A stretch of 64,000 bases of DNA from positions 1-64,000 of the forward strand of contig NZ_JACXLD010000004.1 in the NCBI RefSeq assembly GCF_014705705.1. Direction: 5' to 3'. A program made the translations under genes and the position numbers. Under the pieces are notes generated by a model, which saw only the letters and a program-made list of their open reading frames with translations, was not told the origin of the DNA and ran no database searches. This DNA is from Spongiibacter pelagi. Its GTDB lineage: Bacteria > Pseudomonadota > Gammaproteobacteria > Pseudomonadales > Spongiibacteraceae. Of this stretch, positions 35,058-44,662 are shown piece by piece; position 1 is the stretch's first letter; every line of letters starts with the position of its first letter.

Positions 35058-35918
35058 TTAGCCCGCTTGTTGCTCGGCGCTAAAGGCTTGGCCAATGGCC
35101 ACTTCTTCGGCGCCGGGAAATTTCATTTTTCCATCCCGAACCGACAGCGTACACAGTGGCCGTTTCGGCAGGCCCAGTTCCCGCAATAATTTGGCCAGTG
35201 GATGGCTGTTGCCAATTTCCGGCTTTTTGCCACCTAATTTAAAGGTAAAGCCTTCTCCCCATGTGCTGCCGACAATACGGCTGGCGCGACCGTGGCGAAC
35301 AGTGAGAGAAGGGGCTTCCTGTTCTGGCATTTTACGGCGGCCATTGGCGGCGGCGTTAATGTCAAAAATCAATTCACCGTCGTCTTCAAAACGGGTGCGC
35401 ACGCGCTTGTCATCCAGCTCAAAATCAACCTTGCTCACCCATTTCGGAAAGCCCCAAATAAAGCGCCCGGCGTGGGTGGTGAAGGGTTGGTCAACGGGCA
35501 TGCGGTAAACAAAATTATCGAGTTTGCCGCTGGCCATGCGCGACAGGGCGCCGAGTAGGGGAACGCGAACCGGCGCTTGGCCCGGCGTAGTTACCGGAAA
35601 CAGAATGGCGGCTTCGTTATAGTCGCCCAGATCATTGCGGCGGTAGTCTACGCCGATTAATTGCATTAGCGCCCGGCCCGGAAAAAGCTCGACGGGGGTG
35701 AAGCCGGTGTCGGCTAAAATTCGGCGAACCACGGCGGTTTTGACCGTATAAAAGTGCATCATCATTGAGGCTTCGTCGATACGTACGGGCAGGCTGATAT
35801 CTTGACCATCGATCACAAAATGCTCGGCAGAAACTTTCTGGCAGCACTGATCGGTATTTTGCGGGCCATGTTGGCTGGGCACATCGTGTTCTTCAAAAAT
35901 TACATCGAGCGTCTGCAT
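35058..35918 (-). CDS. Acetoacetate decarboxylase family protein
   Basis: A 286-aa protein of the acetoacetate decarboxylase-like superfamily. IGVDYRRNDLGDYNEAAILFPV and AGRFIWGFPKWVSKVDFE align with the region around the Schiff-base lysine of true decarboxylases (GFPKK/W). The lysine of GFPKW is the candidate. The substrate is unknown; many relatives are not acetoacetate-specific. ATG 35918 is chosen; an upstream in-frame start at 35984 is possible and overlaps the promoter region of the divergent UbiB-like gene. Confidence 0.8.
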   Translation of the reverse strand: MQTLDVIFEEHDVPSQHGPQNTDQCCQKVSAEHFVIDGQDISLPVRIDEASMMMHFYTVKTAVVRRILADTGFTPVELFPGRALMQLIGVDYRRNDLGDYNEAAILFPVTTPGQAPVRVPLLGALSRMASGKLDNFVYRMPVDQPFTTHAGRFIWGFPKWVSKVDFELDDKRVRTRFEDDGELIFDINAAANGRRKMPEQEAPSLTVRHGRASRIVGSTWGEGFTFKLGGKKPEIGNSHPLAKLLRELGLPKRPLCTLSVRDGKMKFPGAEEVAIGQAFSAEQQAG

Positions 35919-36037
35919 TTGCGTAGGTCCGTTTTTATCGTTAATGATCGGTAATAGTCTGTATTCGCCAGCGGCCATCGGCAATAATACGTACTAATTA
36001 TCTGGCATCAATGCCTGTTGCTATCACGGAATCAGAT

Positions 36038-37369
36038 ATGGCCCTTCTTACCAAACCTCTTACTCAAGTTAAAAAACTGGATGCTGCGCAAGTTCTGCGA
36101 ATTGCAGAGCTAGGTTTGCGGGGTTCATTTCGTCTCGCACAGACGGTGACCGCTGTTTATCCACGGGCCCTAAAGTGGTTGGTGCAGTGGCGTCAGCCAG
36201 AGCCCCATGAAGTGCGTGAATTGTTTGAGGCGCTGGGTACCACTTACATTAAATTCGGTCAGTTTATTGCCAGTTCGCCCTCGGTGTTTCCAAAGAATTA
36301 TGTCGACGAATTTCAACTGTGCCTGGATCGTACGCCGGCGATTCCCTTCACCAAAGTAAAGCAGATTGTTGAGCAGGATTTGGGGCGACCACTGGGGCAG
36401 GTGTTTGCCAGTATTGAACCGCAATCTTTGGCTTCGGCGTCTATCGCTCAAGTGCACGCTGCCAAGCTGCTAAGCGGTGAGGACGTGGTGGTAAAAGTGC
36501 AGAAACCCGGGGTTGAAGCGGTGTTGACCACGGATATGAATGCGGTGTATCTGCTGACGCGTCTGATGGAATTGATTATGCCCAATACCGACCGCGAGGC
36601 GGTGGCAGGCTTGGTGGCAGAAATGTATCAATCCATGGTGGATGAGTGCGACTTTATTAAAGAAGCGGAAAACCTTACTGAGTTCAGGCGCTTTTTGCAG
36701 AACACCGATAATACTCAGGTTGTGGCGCCCAAGCCGTATCCGCAGGCTTCCGGTCGCAAGGTGCTGACCATGGAACGACTTTATGGCCGCGCATTAACCG
36801 ATAATAGCGTGGACAGCATGGGTATAGACCCGGCGGCAAGCCTGTTTAATGCCTTGAATACTTGGTTTGCCAGTTTGACCCAATGCCCGTTTTTCCACGC
36901 TGATTTGCACAGCGGTAATTTGCTGCTATTGGATGATGGTCGCGTTGGCTTTATCGATTTCGGCATGGTGGGGCGTATCCAGCCCGAGGCCTGGCAGGCG
37001 ATGTTTACCTTGTTCACGGCCATTAGTACGCAAGACTACCGCAGTATGGCTGAGGCGATGGTTACCGTGGGGATTACCCGCGAAAAAGTCGATGTGGACG
37101 GCCTGACTCGCGACATTGCCAAGCTGTTTCAAGGTTTGGAAAATTTTGATGCTATGGCCGGAATGGGCGTTGGCGGTGAGGCCGGCGACGGCATTAATGC
37201 ACTGCTGAGTGAGCTTGGCAATATCGCCCGAAATTACGGTATTCGTTTTCCCCGAGCGTTCACCATGCTGCTAAAGCAGTTTCTGTATTTTGATCGCTAT
37301 GTGGATATGCTGGCTCCGGGGGCGGATATATTCCACGACCAGCGTATTGATATGATGCGCTTACACTAA
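36038..37369 (+). CDS. ABC1/UbiB-family atypical kinase
   Basis: A 443-aa protein with the UbiB fold. It has the KxGQ motif (YIKFGQFIAS), the Ala/Ser-rich nucleotide loop (SASIAQVHAAK), VVVKVQKPGV with the ion-pair lysine, FHADLHSGNLLLL and the DFG of GFIDFGMVG. Family members act as ATPases supporting ubiquinone synthesis or lipid handling. It lacks the two C-terminal membrane helices typical of UbiB and is not beside ubiE/ubiJ, so it is probably a second, non-UbiB paralogue. ATG 36038 has GGA upstream; ATG 36011 is an alternative. Confidence 0.85.
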   Translation: MALLTKPLTQVKKLDAAQVLRIAELGLRGSFRLAQTVTAVYPRALKWLVQWRQPEPHEVRELFEALGTTYIKFGQFIASSPSVFPKNYVDEFQLCLDRTPAIPFTKVKQIVEQDLGRPLGQVFASIEPQSLASASIAQVHAAKLLSGEDVVVKVQKPGVEAVLTTDMNAVYLLTRLMELIMPNTDREAVAGLVAEMYQSMVDECDFIKEAENLTEFRRFLQNTDNTQVVAPKPYPQASGRKVLTMERLYGRALTDNSVDSMGIDPAASLFNALNTWFASLTQCPFFHADLHSGNLLLLDDGRVGFIDFGMVGRIQPEAWQAMFTLFTAISTQDYRSMAEAMVTVGITREKVDVDGLTRDIAKLFQGLENFDAMAGMGVGGEAGDGINALLSELGNIARNYGIRFPRAFTMLLKQFLYFDRYVDMLAPGADIFHDQRIDMMRLH

Positions 37370-37456
37370 ATTAATAGGTAGATAACCCAATGCCATTTGC
37401 CGTGGTGAAGCAGCAAAATTCACAAAGGTAATCTAACGGGACAATTGGGGAACATT

Positions 37457-38707
37457 GTGACAGATCCAAAAATGAGCATATCGCAGGACGCGTTGCTGGA
37501 TCTTGATGGGCAAAGCATGGACGGTGAAGCAGTGCAGGCTGTGGATACGCTCAAACTATCAAGTTTTCATCCAGGTCAAACCGCACAGACAAACTGGAAA
37601 GTGCTGTTAGTCGATGATGAAGACGAAGTTCATATTGTCTCGCGATTAGCATTGCAGGATTTCAGCTTTGCTGGTCGCCATCTTGAATTCATCAGCGCCC
37701 ATTCCGGGGCGGAAGCTAAACAACTGATCCGGGAGCATCCGGACACTGCTATTATTTTACTCGATGTGGTGATGGAAACAGACGAGGCCGGCTTGGATGT
37801 GGCGCGCTATATCCGTCAGGAGTTGGGTAATCATTTCGTTCGAATTATTCTGCGTACGGGGCAGCCCGGCTTGGCGCCAGAGCGCCGGGTACTCAAGTCT
37901 TACGATATTAATGATTACCGGGCGAAGACCGAGCTGACCCAAGACCGTATGTTCTCGGTTATTTACACGGCGCTTTCTTCGTACCGCGACTTGATCGCCT
38001 TGGCACGCAGCCGCCACCAATTGATTGGTCTGGTGAACGAGATCGAACAATTGTCCCATCTTGCGGCTCGAGATTTACAAAACCCCCTTAATCGTGCGGT
38101 AAAAGGTGTGCGCAATTTGGCGACCAATCCGGCGGTGTTAGGTGATGTCGAAGCTGCTACTGGTTTAAAAGAGCTGAAAGGGGATATTTACGCGGTGCAG
38201 TCGGCCCTGAATCGCTTGGTCGCTCTGACCTCGGTGGGTCGGTTTAACGAAAGCCGCGAAATGGTGGATTGCAATGCGGTAATGCAAGAGGTGACCGCCA
38301 ATCTCGATGCGCAGATCCGTAAGCACAATGCCAAAATCTATTACGACGCCCTGCCTACGGTATCGGCGTGTCGCCGACAGCTGGTGCAACTGTTTCAAAA
38401 TCTGGTCAGTAATGCCATTAGCTATACAGACGGCGCTGCGCCAGAAGTGCGCATTAGTGCGGTAACCCATGAGCGCAATTGGCTGTTTTCGGTGAGTGAT
38501 AATGGTCGGGGGATTTCCCCGGAGTTGCACAATGGCCTGTTTAGCCTTTTCCATCGCGATATGGAACAGGGCGAGAAAGCGCAAGAAACCGGTGTTGGGC
38601 TGGCTATCTGCGAGAAAATTGTGCGCTGGCATGGCGGTAAAATCTGGTTGGAATCTGAGCCGGGCCAAGGTGCAACGTTCTATTTTACTTTGCCGTTGAG
38701 TGAATAA
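37457..38707 (+). CDS. Receiver domain fused to a histidine-less kinase
   Basis: A 416-aa hybrid. The receiver covers ~50-175 (VLLVDDEDEVH, phosphoacceptor Asp in IILLDVVME, K in YRAKTELT). The dimerisation helix region reads AARDLQNPLN where HisKA proteins have SHDLQxPL, so the phosphoacceptor His is replaced by Arg. The ATPase domain is intact (FQNLVSNAISY, DNGRGIS, GVGLAICEKIV). GTG 37457 has GGGGA upstream. The GGDEF-EAL gene starts 1 base after the stop. The protein may signal through its receiver or by contact rather than by autophosphorylation. Confidence 0.85.
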   Translation: MTDPKMSISQDALLDLDGQSMDGEAVQAVDTLKLSSFHPGQTAQTNWKVLLVDDEDEVHIVSRLALQDFSFAGRHLEFISAHSGAEAKQLIREHPDTAIILLDVVMETDEAGLDVARYIRQELGNHFVRIILRTGQPGLAPERRVLKSYDINDYRAKTELTQDRMFSVIYTALSSYRDLIALARSRHQLIGLVNEIEQLSHLAARDLQNPLNRAVKGVRNLATNPAVLGDVEAATGLKELKGDIYAVQSALNRLVALTSVGRFNESREMVDCNAVMQEVTANLDAQIRKHNAKIYYDALPTVSACRRQLVQLFQNLVSNAISYTDGAAPEVRISAVTHERNWLFSVSDNGRGISPELHNGLFSLFHRDMEQGEKAQETGVGLAICEKIVRWHGGKIWLESEPGQGATFYFTLPLSE

Positions 38708-38708
38708 T

Positions 38709-40436
38709 ATGTCGCCCGAGTTCGATGCCGAGCGAATACTCAAACACCTCCAAGTTCCACTGGTGTGTTTTAACGAGAGTGCGGAGTTGTGCTATCTCAA
38801 TAACGCGGCCTTGGCACTGCTAACCAGTAGCTTGGATTGTGAAGAGTTACAAGGATTGTCCTTGTCTTCGCTGTTTTCGCTGCGAAAAGACTCCGGTGAT
38901 CCACTGCTTAGCTCAGAGCTGATTGAGTTATCCGCCACCAATAATATGTATTCGGTGCATTTGGTGAATGGTAATGAAGATGCCGGAAAACCCTTCCTTA
39001 TTGCGGTGTCTAAAATAGGCGGAGCCGAGACGGCAGCAGAGAGCGAGGCCGATTCAGAAAGTCAGTCAGATAATGAAAATATGTATCTGCTGTGCCTGCA
39101 TGAGCCGGTATTTGATGGCCAAGACCAAGAGGGACTAATCAGCCCGATTTTAGATCCGCTTACCGAGCTTTTCGATCGCCGCGAATTTGAGCGCCGCTTG
39201 GATAATCTAGTGGATGATGCGGCGATCAGTTCTCGAACGCACGCGCTCGTGTTTCTCGATGTTGATCAATTCAAAATGATTAACGACACCCGTGGCCACC
39301 GGGCCGGGGATAATCTTATCAAGCAACTGGCCATGCTGTTGCAGAGTGAAGTGTGTCACGGCGATACCGTGTGCCGGCTCGGTGGCGACGAGTTTGGCGT
39401 ATTGCTGAGTAATGTGGATGCCTTTGAGGCGCGCTCAGTGGCGTCGCGTTTACTGCGCGCGACTAAGCAGATGGAGTTTGTTTGGCAGGGCACAGTGCAC
39501 AGTATCTCCTTCAGCGCCGGCGTGGTGCTGATAGATGAACATTCGCTCACCCGTGAAAAAGTGATGTCCCAAGCTGATGTGGCGGTGTACTCGGCCAAGG
39601 AAGAGGGGCGAGGGCGAGTTCATATCTACAATCCAGAAGACAATAAGCTTGGCCGTTTACAGGAAGATATGCACGCCGTGCAGGCGATTCGCTGTGCCTT
39701 GGAAAACCATGATTTCTTTTTGGTGAAAGAGGGTATTTACTCTCTTGATGCCGGAGAGCCTAAGCAGTCAGGAACCTATCTGGAATTGCTGTTGCGAATG
39801 CGTCGAGGCAATGAAGTGTTATCACCCGCGGCGTTTATGCCTGCGGCAGAACGATTTGGCATGATGCCAAGTATCGACCGCTGGGTCTTCGCCGAATTGA
39901 TATCTTATTTGGAAGCTCATCCTGAATTACATGGGCAGGACTTGCTCTATTCGATCAATCTTTCCGGGCAATCCCTGTGCGAGAAATCCTTTTTGGAGTT
40001 TGTGATTCGCAAACTGCAAGTGTCCAATATCGACGTTCGTCAGATTTGCTTTGAAATCACCGAAACCGTAGCCATCCGCAATTTTGACTTGGTCACCGAC
40101 TTTATCAGTCGGGTTCAGGCCATGGGGGGGCGCTTTGCCTTGGATGACTTTGGCACGGGAATGTCGTCCTTTGGCTATCTTCAGCAACTGCCGGTGGATT
40201 TTGTGAAGATTGACGGCATGTTTGTTCGAGACATGGATCGCAATTCGGTACACAGTGCCTTGGTCCGCTCTATTAACGAAGTGAGTCATGAGCTGGGTAA
40301 GCGCACGATTGCCGAGTTTGTTGAGCGCCCAGAGATTATTGATTGCCTAAAATCCCTTGGCGTCGACTTTTTTCAGGGGCATCTGTGTGGCAAACCTGTG
40401 CCACTGCATGAGCCTGAACCCCATCTTCAGCATTGA
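38709..40436 (+). CDS. PAS-GGDEF-EAL cyclic di-GMP turnover protein
   Basis: A 575-aa protein. Residues ~1-120 resemble a PAS sensor (LQVPLVCFNESAELCYLNNAALALL). The GGDEF domain (~145-310) keeps the active RLGGDEFGVLLS. The EAL domain (~325-570) has ELLLRMR in place of EALLR but retains NLSGQSL, FEITET, LDDFGTGMSS, the metal/acid-base residues and FFQGHLCGKP. Synthesis and breakdown of c-di-GMP are both possible. It is coupled to the receiver/kinase-like gene, the likely controller. Confidence 0.9.
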   Translation: MSPEFDAERILKHLQVPLVCFNESAELCYLNNAALALLTSSLDCEELQGLSLSSLFSLRKDSGDPLLSSELIELSATNNMYSVHLVNGNEDAGKPFLIAVSKIGGAETAAESEADSESQSDNENMYLLCLHEPVFDGQDQEGLISPILDPLTELFDRREFERRLDNLVDDAAISSRTHALVFLDVDQFKMINDTRGHRAGDNLIKQLAMLLQSEVCHGDTVCRLGGDEFGVLLSNVDAFEARSVASRLLRATKQMEFVWQGTVHSISFSAGVVLIDEHSLTREKVMSQADVAVYSAKEEGRGRVHIYNPEDNKLGRLQEDMHAVQAIRCALENHDFFLVKEGIYSLDAGEPKQSGTYLELLLRMRRGNEVLSPAAFMPAAERFGMMPSIDRWVFAELISYLEAHPELHGQDLLYSINLSGQSLCEKSFLEFVIRKLQVSNIDVRQICFEITETVAIRNFDLVTDFISRVQAMGGRFALDDFGTGMSSFGYLQQLPVDFVKIDGMFVRDMDRNSVHSALVRSINEVSHELGKRTIAEFVERPEIIDCLKSLGVDFFQGHLCGKPVPLHEPEPHLQH

Positions 40437-40583
40437 TTTCCAACCATATTCACGTTAAATCGCGACAATTTCTGCTTTGCCAGTCGAACCGAGCCTGTTA
40501 TAAACTTACTTGACAATATAAGTGCAAAATAAAAGTTTGCCGGGAGTCCATTTACGACTTCTGGAGCAAACTAGGGAGACAGA

Positions 40584-41891
40584 GTGACAATTAAACAGTT
40601 CTGCGACAATTCTGTACGCAAGTTCTTTCGGGCTGTGCCCACTGTTGAAAATTTGGCCAGTGTTAGGCGTATTGACCCCAATGAGGCCGACCCGTCTGAG
40701 CTAGGCTTAAAGCCTAAAGATTTGGAAAAAATCTGGCAGAACGCCGAGGATGTTTATCGCACAGGTATGCATCCGATGATGAATATCTGCCTGCGCCGAC
40801 ACGGCAAAATTGCCCTGCATCGCAGTGTTGGTCACTCCCATTTTGCCGGTAAACCCAATGCCCTTGTGGCCGAGTTAGATACCCCGGTTTGCCTGTTTTC
40901 CGCATCAAAAGTGGTTGCCGCGGTATTGATGCACAAGCTCGCCGAAGACGGCCACTTGGATCTGCTCAATCCGGTGAGTTATTACCTGCCGGAATTTGCC
41001 AGAGCGGGTAAGGGCAATATCACGGTTTATCAACTACTGTCCCACCGCGCCGGTGTGCCCGGTATTCCGCCAGATGTTCCTATTGAAGTGCTCTATGACC
41101 ACGACACCGCGTTTGACTTGATCTGCCAGCAAGAAGCCCTCGATCCCGATGGCCGGGTAGTGGCGTATCACGCGCTTACCGGCGGTTTTGTTATGAGTGA
41201 GCTGATCCAAAAACTCACCGGGAAATCGGTGAATGAATATCTGGATGAAGTCATCCGCAAACCGATGGGAATGGGCTATTTCCATTACGGTATGCCTCAA
41301 GAGAAACACAAGCAGGCGGCTATAAATTACCTCACTGGCGCGCCCAATAAGGGGCCTATTGGTAACCAGTTGCACAAAGTGCTGGGGGCGGAGGTGGATA
41401 CCGCTGTTGAAATTTCCAATAGTGAGCCGTTCCTGAATGCCACCATTCCCGCCGGCAACCTCTATGCGACTGCCGAGGAGGCTAGCCGCTTCTTCCAAAT
41501 GTTGCTGCAACAGGGTGAATGGCAGGGTAAGCAAATACTCAAGCCGATTACGGTGCACCGCTTGACCCGCGAAGCCGGTCGGCCCCAATTTGACCGTTCA
41601 CTGGGTGCGCCGCTGCGCTACAGCGCTGGAACCATGCTTGGCGGGCGCTTTGTTGGCTTGTATGGTCGTCATACGCCCCATGCCTTTGGTCATATCGGCT
41701 TTTCGAATATTGTGTGCTGGGCTGATCCCGAGCGGGATATTTCGGTCGCTATTCTCAATAACGGTAAGCCGATTCTTGGTACTCACATTCCTGGTCTATT
41801 AAAAATGATCGACAGTATTAGTCAGGGCTGTTCACGCTGTGTGGATATGCATGATCGTCACCACAAGATGGTGGGGGCTTTAGAGGGGTAA
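40584..41891 (+). CDS. Serine hydrolase, beta-lactamase/EstB-like family
   Basis: A 435-aa hydrolase of the class C beta-lactamase-like fold. The nucleophile motif SxxK is SASK (Ser ~106). YHALTGGFV carries the Tyr of the YxN-type motif with Ala instead of Asn. HIGFSNIV replaces KTG. No signal peptide is evident, so it is probably cytoplasmic, and esterase activity is more likely than beta-lactamase activity. GTG 40584 follows AGGGAGA. The patatin gene follows after about 120 bases. Confidence 0.85.
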   Translation: MTIKQFCDNSVRKFFRAVPTVENLASVRRIDPNEADPSELGLKPKDLEKIWQNAEDVYRTGMHPMMNICLRRHGKIALHRSVGHSHFAGKPNALVAELDTPVCLFSASKVVAAVLMHKLAEDGHLDLLNPVSYYLPEFARAGKGNITVYQLLSHRAGVPGIPPDVPIEVLYDHDTAFDLICQQEALDPDGRVVAYHALTGGFVMSELIQKLTGKSVNEYLDEVIRKPMGMGYFHYGMPQEKHKQAAINYLTGAPNKGPIGNQLHKVLGAEVDTAVEISNSEPFLNATIPAGNLYATAEEASRFFQMLLQQGEWQGKQILKPITVHRLTREAGRPQFDRSLGAPLRYSAGTMLGGRFVGLYGRHTPHAFGHIGFSNIVCWADPERDISVAILNNGKPILGTHIPGLLKMIDSISQGCSRCVDMHDRHHKMVGALEG

Positions 41892-42014
41892 ATGACACTA
41901 TGTGCCAATGTTTGGCGCATTTCGGGAAGTCCCACTAGTCAATACGACAGCCATTGGTTAAAGTGGGTAGTAACACGATTTGCCCGTTAGGGTGACTGAG
42001 AAGCGGTAGTATTT

Positions 42015-43508
42015 GTGAAGAAACTTGAGAAACGAATGGAAAAGGCGGCCAGCTACGACGAGTGGCGGGAATTGGCGCTGGAGCATGATCGCAATTCCGG
42101 GCGTGAGCACTGGAAGAAGGTCGATAAAACCAGCCTGTACGATTACGCCTCTATTCGCTCTCGGATTGAGCGCCTGCGCTACTTCCGGGAAAACAACGAC
42201 AATATCGGCCTGCTGTTCACCTTGAACGAAGGTATTCACGGCAATATGGGCGGTATGGGCAAACCCGTGCTGTATACCCGCGCTAAATTTGGCACTAAAA
42301 AACTGATCCACGATTATGTGGACGAAATCACCGACTCCCTAGATCATTTGGCCCGGCTTGAAGTCGATAGCCCCGGCTTTGCCGAGCGTTTGGACTTCTT
42401 CCGTCGCGCCAATAAATGTTATGGCCGTTCAGCTCTGATGCTGAGTGGTGGTGCGGTATTGGGTAATTTCCACGTCGGTGTGGTTAAGTCACTGTTACTG
42501 GAAGATTTGCTGCCAGATGTCATTTCGGGTGCCAGTGCGGGTTCACTGATTGCGGCAGTACTGGGTACGCGCAGCACAGAGGATTTAAAGCAATTTCTCG
42601 ATACCAAGAACTTGATGAAAGAGCTGGTTGAAGAAGTGGACTTGGTGCGCAATGGGATTTCGAAGGGTACTCCAAGAATCAACCATCGCCTGTTGAAGGA
42701 AAAAATTGCCCGCCTAATTCCGGACATGACTTTCCAAGAGGCTTACGAGAAAACCGGCCGCTACATCAATATTTCGGTTTCGCCCTCGGATGTACACCAA
42801 ACGTCGCGTTTGCTGAATGCGATCGCTTCGCCCAACGTTTACATTCGCAAGGCGGTACTGGCCTCTTGTGCCGTGCCGGGTATTTTCCCGCCGGTGATGT
42901 TAGAAGCCAAAAACGTTCACGGTCATCCCCAGCCTTACTTGGCAACGCGACGCTGGATTGACGGCTCAGTAAGCGATGATTTGCCCGCCAAACGCTTGTC
43001 GCGGATGTATGCGGTAAACCACTTTATTGTCAGCCAAACCAACCCATTGGTGTTGTGGATGGTGCGCGACACCAAGGCCGACAATTACAGTATCTTTAAC
43101 TCTATTCGCCATGTTGCTTTGCGTACCATGAAAGAGAGCTTTCAAGTGAGCAATAACTTGGTGCAGCGCTACTTTAAATCGGTGCCCAGCGTACGTCGGG
43201 TGTCTAATTTAACGGCGGCTTTGGTGCGTCAGGAATACACGGGTGATATCAATATTATTCCCCGTTCTCGTTTCTTCGACCCGCGTAAACTGCTGCACGA
43301 ATTGACAGAAGAACAGTTGGATTTCTTTATTCGCGAAGGCGAGAAAGCCACTTGGCCAAAGATTGAGATGATCCGTACCAGTACCAAAATCAGTCGCAAG
43401 CTGACAGAAATTCTGGAAGTGTACGAAGCCGAAGAGGCGGGGCGCTTGGGTAAGGCGCATCACCATCTCGGCGCGGAATTTCCCCAGTCACGACGCAAGC
43501 AGGCCTAA
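42015..43508 (+). CDS. Patatin-like phospholipase with DUF3336 domain
   Basis: A 497-aa lipase. Residues ~1-130 are the DUF3336 region (MKKLEKRMEKAASYDEWRELALEHD). The patatin core begins LMLSGGAVLGNFHVGVV (oxyanion Gly loop), with Ser ~173 in GASAG and the Asp in WIDGS. Yeast Tgl3/4/5 lipases and PlpD-like bacterial proteins share this layout. No barrel domain is present, so it probably acts inside the cell on phospholipids or acylglycerols. GTG 42015 is the start. A strong terminator follows. Confidence 0.9.
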   Translation: MKKLEKRMEKAASYDEWRELALEHDRNSGREHWKKVDKTSLYDYASIRSRIERLRYFRENNDNIGLLFTLNEGIHGNMGGMGKPVLYTRAKFGTKKLIHDYVDEITDSLDHLARLEVDSPGFAERLDFFRRANKCYGRSALMLSGGAVLGNFHVGVVKSLLLEDLLPDVISGASAGSLIAAVLGTRSTEDLKQFLDTKNLMKELVEEVDLVRNGISKGTPRINHRLLKEKIARLIPDMTFQEAYEKTGRYINISVSPSDVHQTSRLLNAIASPNVYIRKAVLASCAVPGIFPPVMLEAKNVHGHPQPYLATRRWIDGSVSDDLPAKRLSRMYAVNHFIVSQTNPLVLWMVRDTKADNYSIFNSIRHVALRTMKESFQVSNNLVQRYFKSVPSVRRVSNLTAALVRQEYTGDINIIPRSRFFDPRKLLHELTEEQLDFFIREGEKATWPKIEMIRTSTKISRKLTEILEVYEAEEAGRLGKAHHHLGAEFPQSRRKQA

Positions 43509-43540
43509 TTGAGCGTTAACCTAGCTTAACTTTCATCTGC

Positions 43541-43568
43541 AAAAAGCTCCCTCTGTGGAGCTTTTTTT
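43541..43568 (+). terminator. Rho-independent terminator after the patatin gene
   Basis: AAAAAGCTCC pairs with GGAGCTTTTT across a 6-base loop and ends in seven T. Confidence 0.9.
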
Positions 43569-43633
43569 GTGGCTTGGAATATGTGCTATATAGAACACGG
43601 TAGCTTTGCAGATCAGAAATGAATTAAGCTTGC

Positions 43634-43662
43634 TTGTATACCCCGTGGGGTATGTGTATTCT
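43634..43662 (+). promoter_or_regulatory. Promoter with embedded CsoR/CstR-like operator
   Basis: ATACCCC (43638-43644), a GT spacer and GGGGTAT (43647-43653) form the G/C-tract dyad typical of CsoR-family operators. It lies between TTGTAT (43634-43639) and TATTCT (43657-43662), spaced by 17 bases, so a bound repressor would block polymerase. The CstR branch senses persulfide and often controls YeeE/YedE and sulfurtransferase genes. No csoR-like gene is in the window; the link is inferred. Confidence 0.65.
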
Positions 43663-43696
43663 AGCCTCCTCTTGGGCGCAGTTTTGGAGAACAAAC

Positions 43697-44137
43697 ATGG
43701 TTGAAGCAACTCCTTTCGAGCCGGTCGCGGCGCTGGGCGGCGGTGTGCTGATTGGGCTGTCTGCATTATTACTAATGTGGTCGGTGGGACGTATCGCAGG
43801 TATTTCCGGCATTGTATTTGGTGCGGTTAGCAACGGCGGCGAAGAGCGCAACTGGCGCCTGTTCTTTATTGGCGGCCTGTTTATTGGCAGTCTCATTGCG
43901 GCTTGGTTAAGTGGTGCCTTAAGCGGCGTTACTCCGGTGGCGTCTACACCCATGATGATAGCCGCTGGATTGATTGTCGGCTTTGGTACGCGTATGGGCT
44001 CAGGTTGTACCTCGGGTCATGGCGTTTGCGGTATTTCGCGTTTTTCATTGCGCTCCGTGGTGGCCACGGTCACCTTTATGGCTAGCGGATTTATTACCGT
44101 TTTCGTCATTCGCCACTTGCTGGGAGAAGGGCTATGA
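43697..44137 (+). CDS. YeeE/YedE family sulfur transporter, first half
   Basis: A 146-aa membrane protein with four hydrophobic helices. The motif GFGTRMGSGCTSGHGVCGISRFS carries the conserved cysteines used by the TsuA/YeeE thiosulfate channel. ATG 43697 follows GGAGA. It overlaps the second half by ATGA, so the two halves are made together. The pair corresponds to the PmpA/PmpB arrangement often regulated by persulfide sensors. Confidence 0.9.
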   Translation: MVEATPFEPVAALGGGVLIGLSALLLMWSVGRIAGISGIVFGAVSNGGEERNWRLFFIGGLFIGSLIAAWLSGALSGVTPVASTPMMIAAGLIVGFGTRMGSGCTSGHGVCGISRFSLRSVVATVTFMASGFITVFVIRHLLGEGL

Positions 44138-44553
44138 ACTATTTGTTTGTCACGCTGGCGGGGGCGCTGTTTGGTGCCGGTATCACCATTTCAGGTATGG
44201 GTAATCCGGCCAAGGTTCAGAATTTCCTCGACCTGTTTGGCCAGTGGGATCCCAGTTTGGCACTGGTAATGGGCGCTGCTCTGGCAGTAACCACGCCGGG
44301 CTTTCGCTATGTGCTGAAACGTGGCAAGCCACTGTTTGCTGCGGATTTTTCTCTGCCTACCTTAAAAACAATTGACGGTAAATTGATTGCCGGTGCGGTG
44401 CTGTTTGGTATGGGCTGGGGGCTTAGCGGTCTTTGTCCAGCACCGGCGCTGGTAGCGCTTTGGACTGGCGCATCCAGCTTCTTTCTCTTTGTTGCGGCGA
44501 TGATTGCCGGCATGTTTGCCTACCGCTTTTTGATGGAAGGCAAGTCAGCCTAA
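44134..44553 (+). CDS. YeeE/YedE family sulfur transporter, second half
   Basis: A 139-aa membrane protein of the DUF6691/YeeE type with four helices. FGAGITISGMGNPAKVQNFLDLFGQWDPSLA is the family N-terminus and GMGWGLSGLCPAPALVAL holds the conserved cysteine. It is coupled to the first half by ATGA. Confidence 0.9.
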   Translation: MNYLFVTLAGALFGAGITISGMGNPAKVQNFLDLFGQWDPSLALVMGAALAVTTPGFRYVLKRGKPLFAADFSLPTLKTIDGKLIAGAVLFGMGWGLSGLCPAPALVALWTGASSFFLFVAAMIAGMFAYRFLMEGKSA

Positions 44554-44662
44554 TCCATTTGGGGAGTACCTTCTGTACTCCCCACATTCTCTATCACTTC
44601 ACTCTAGGCGCTTTTAATACTCTGTTGTAGACTCAATTCCTTATAATAAAAAGGAGAGTCCA

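Noticed and set aside
40584-41891. Beta-lactamase conferring antibiotic resistance
   Set aside because: There is no signal peptide, the YxN motif has Ala and the KTG motif is HIG. An esterase-like hydrolase is more likely.
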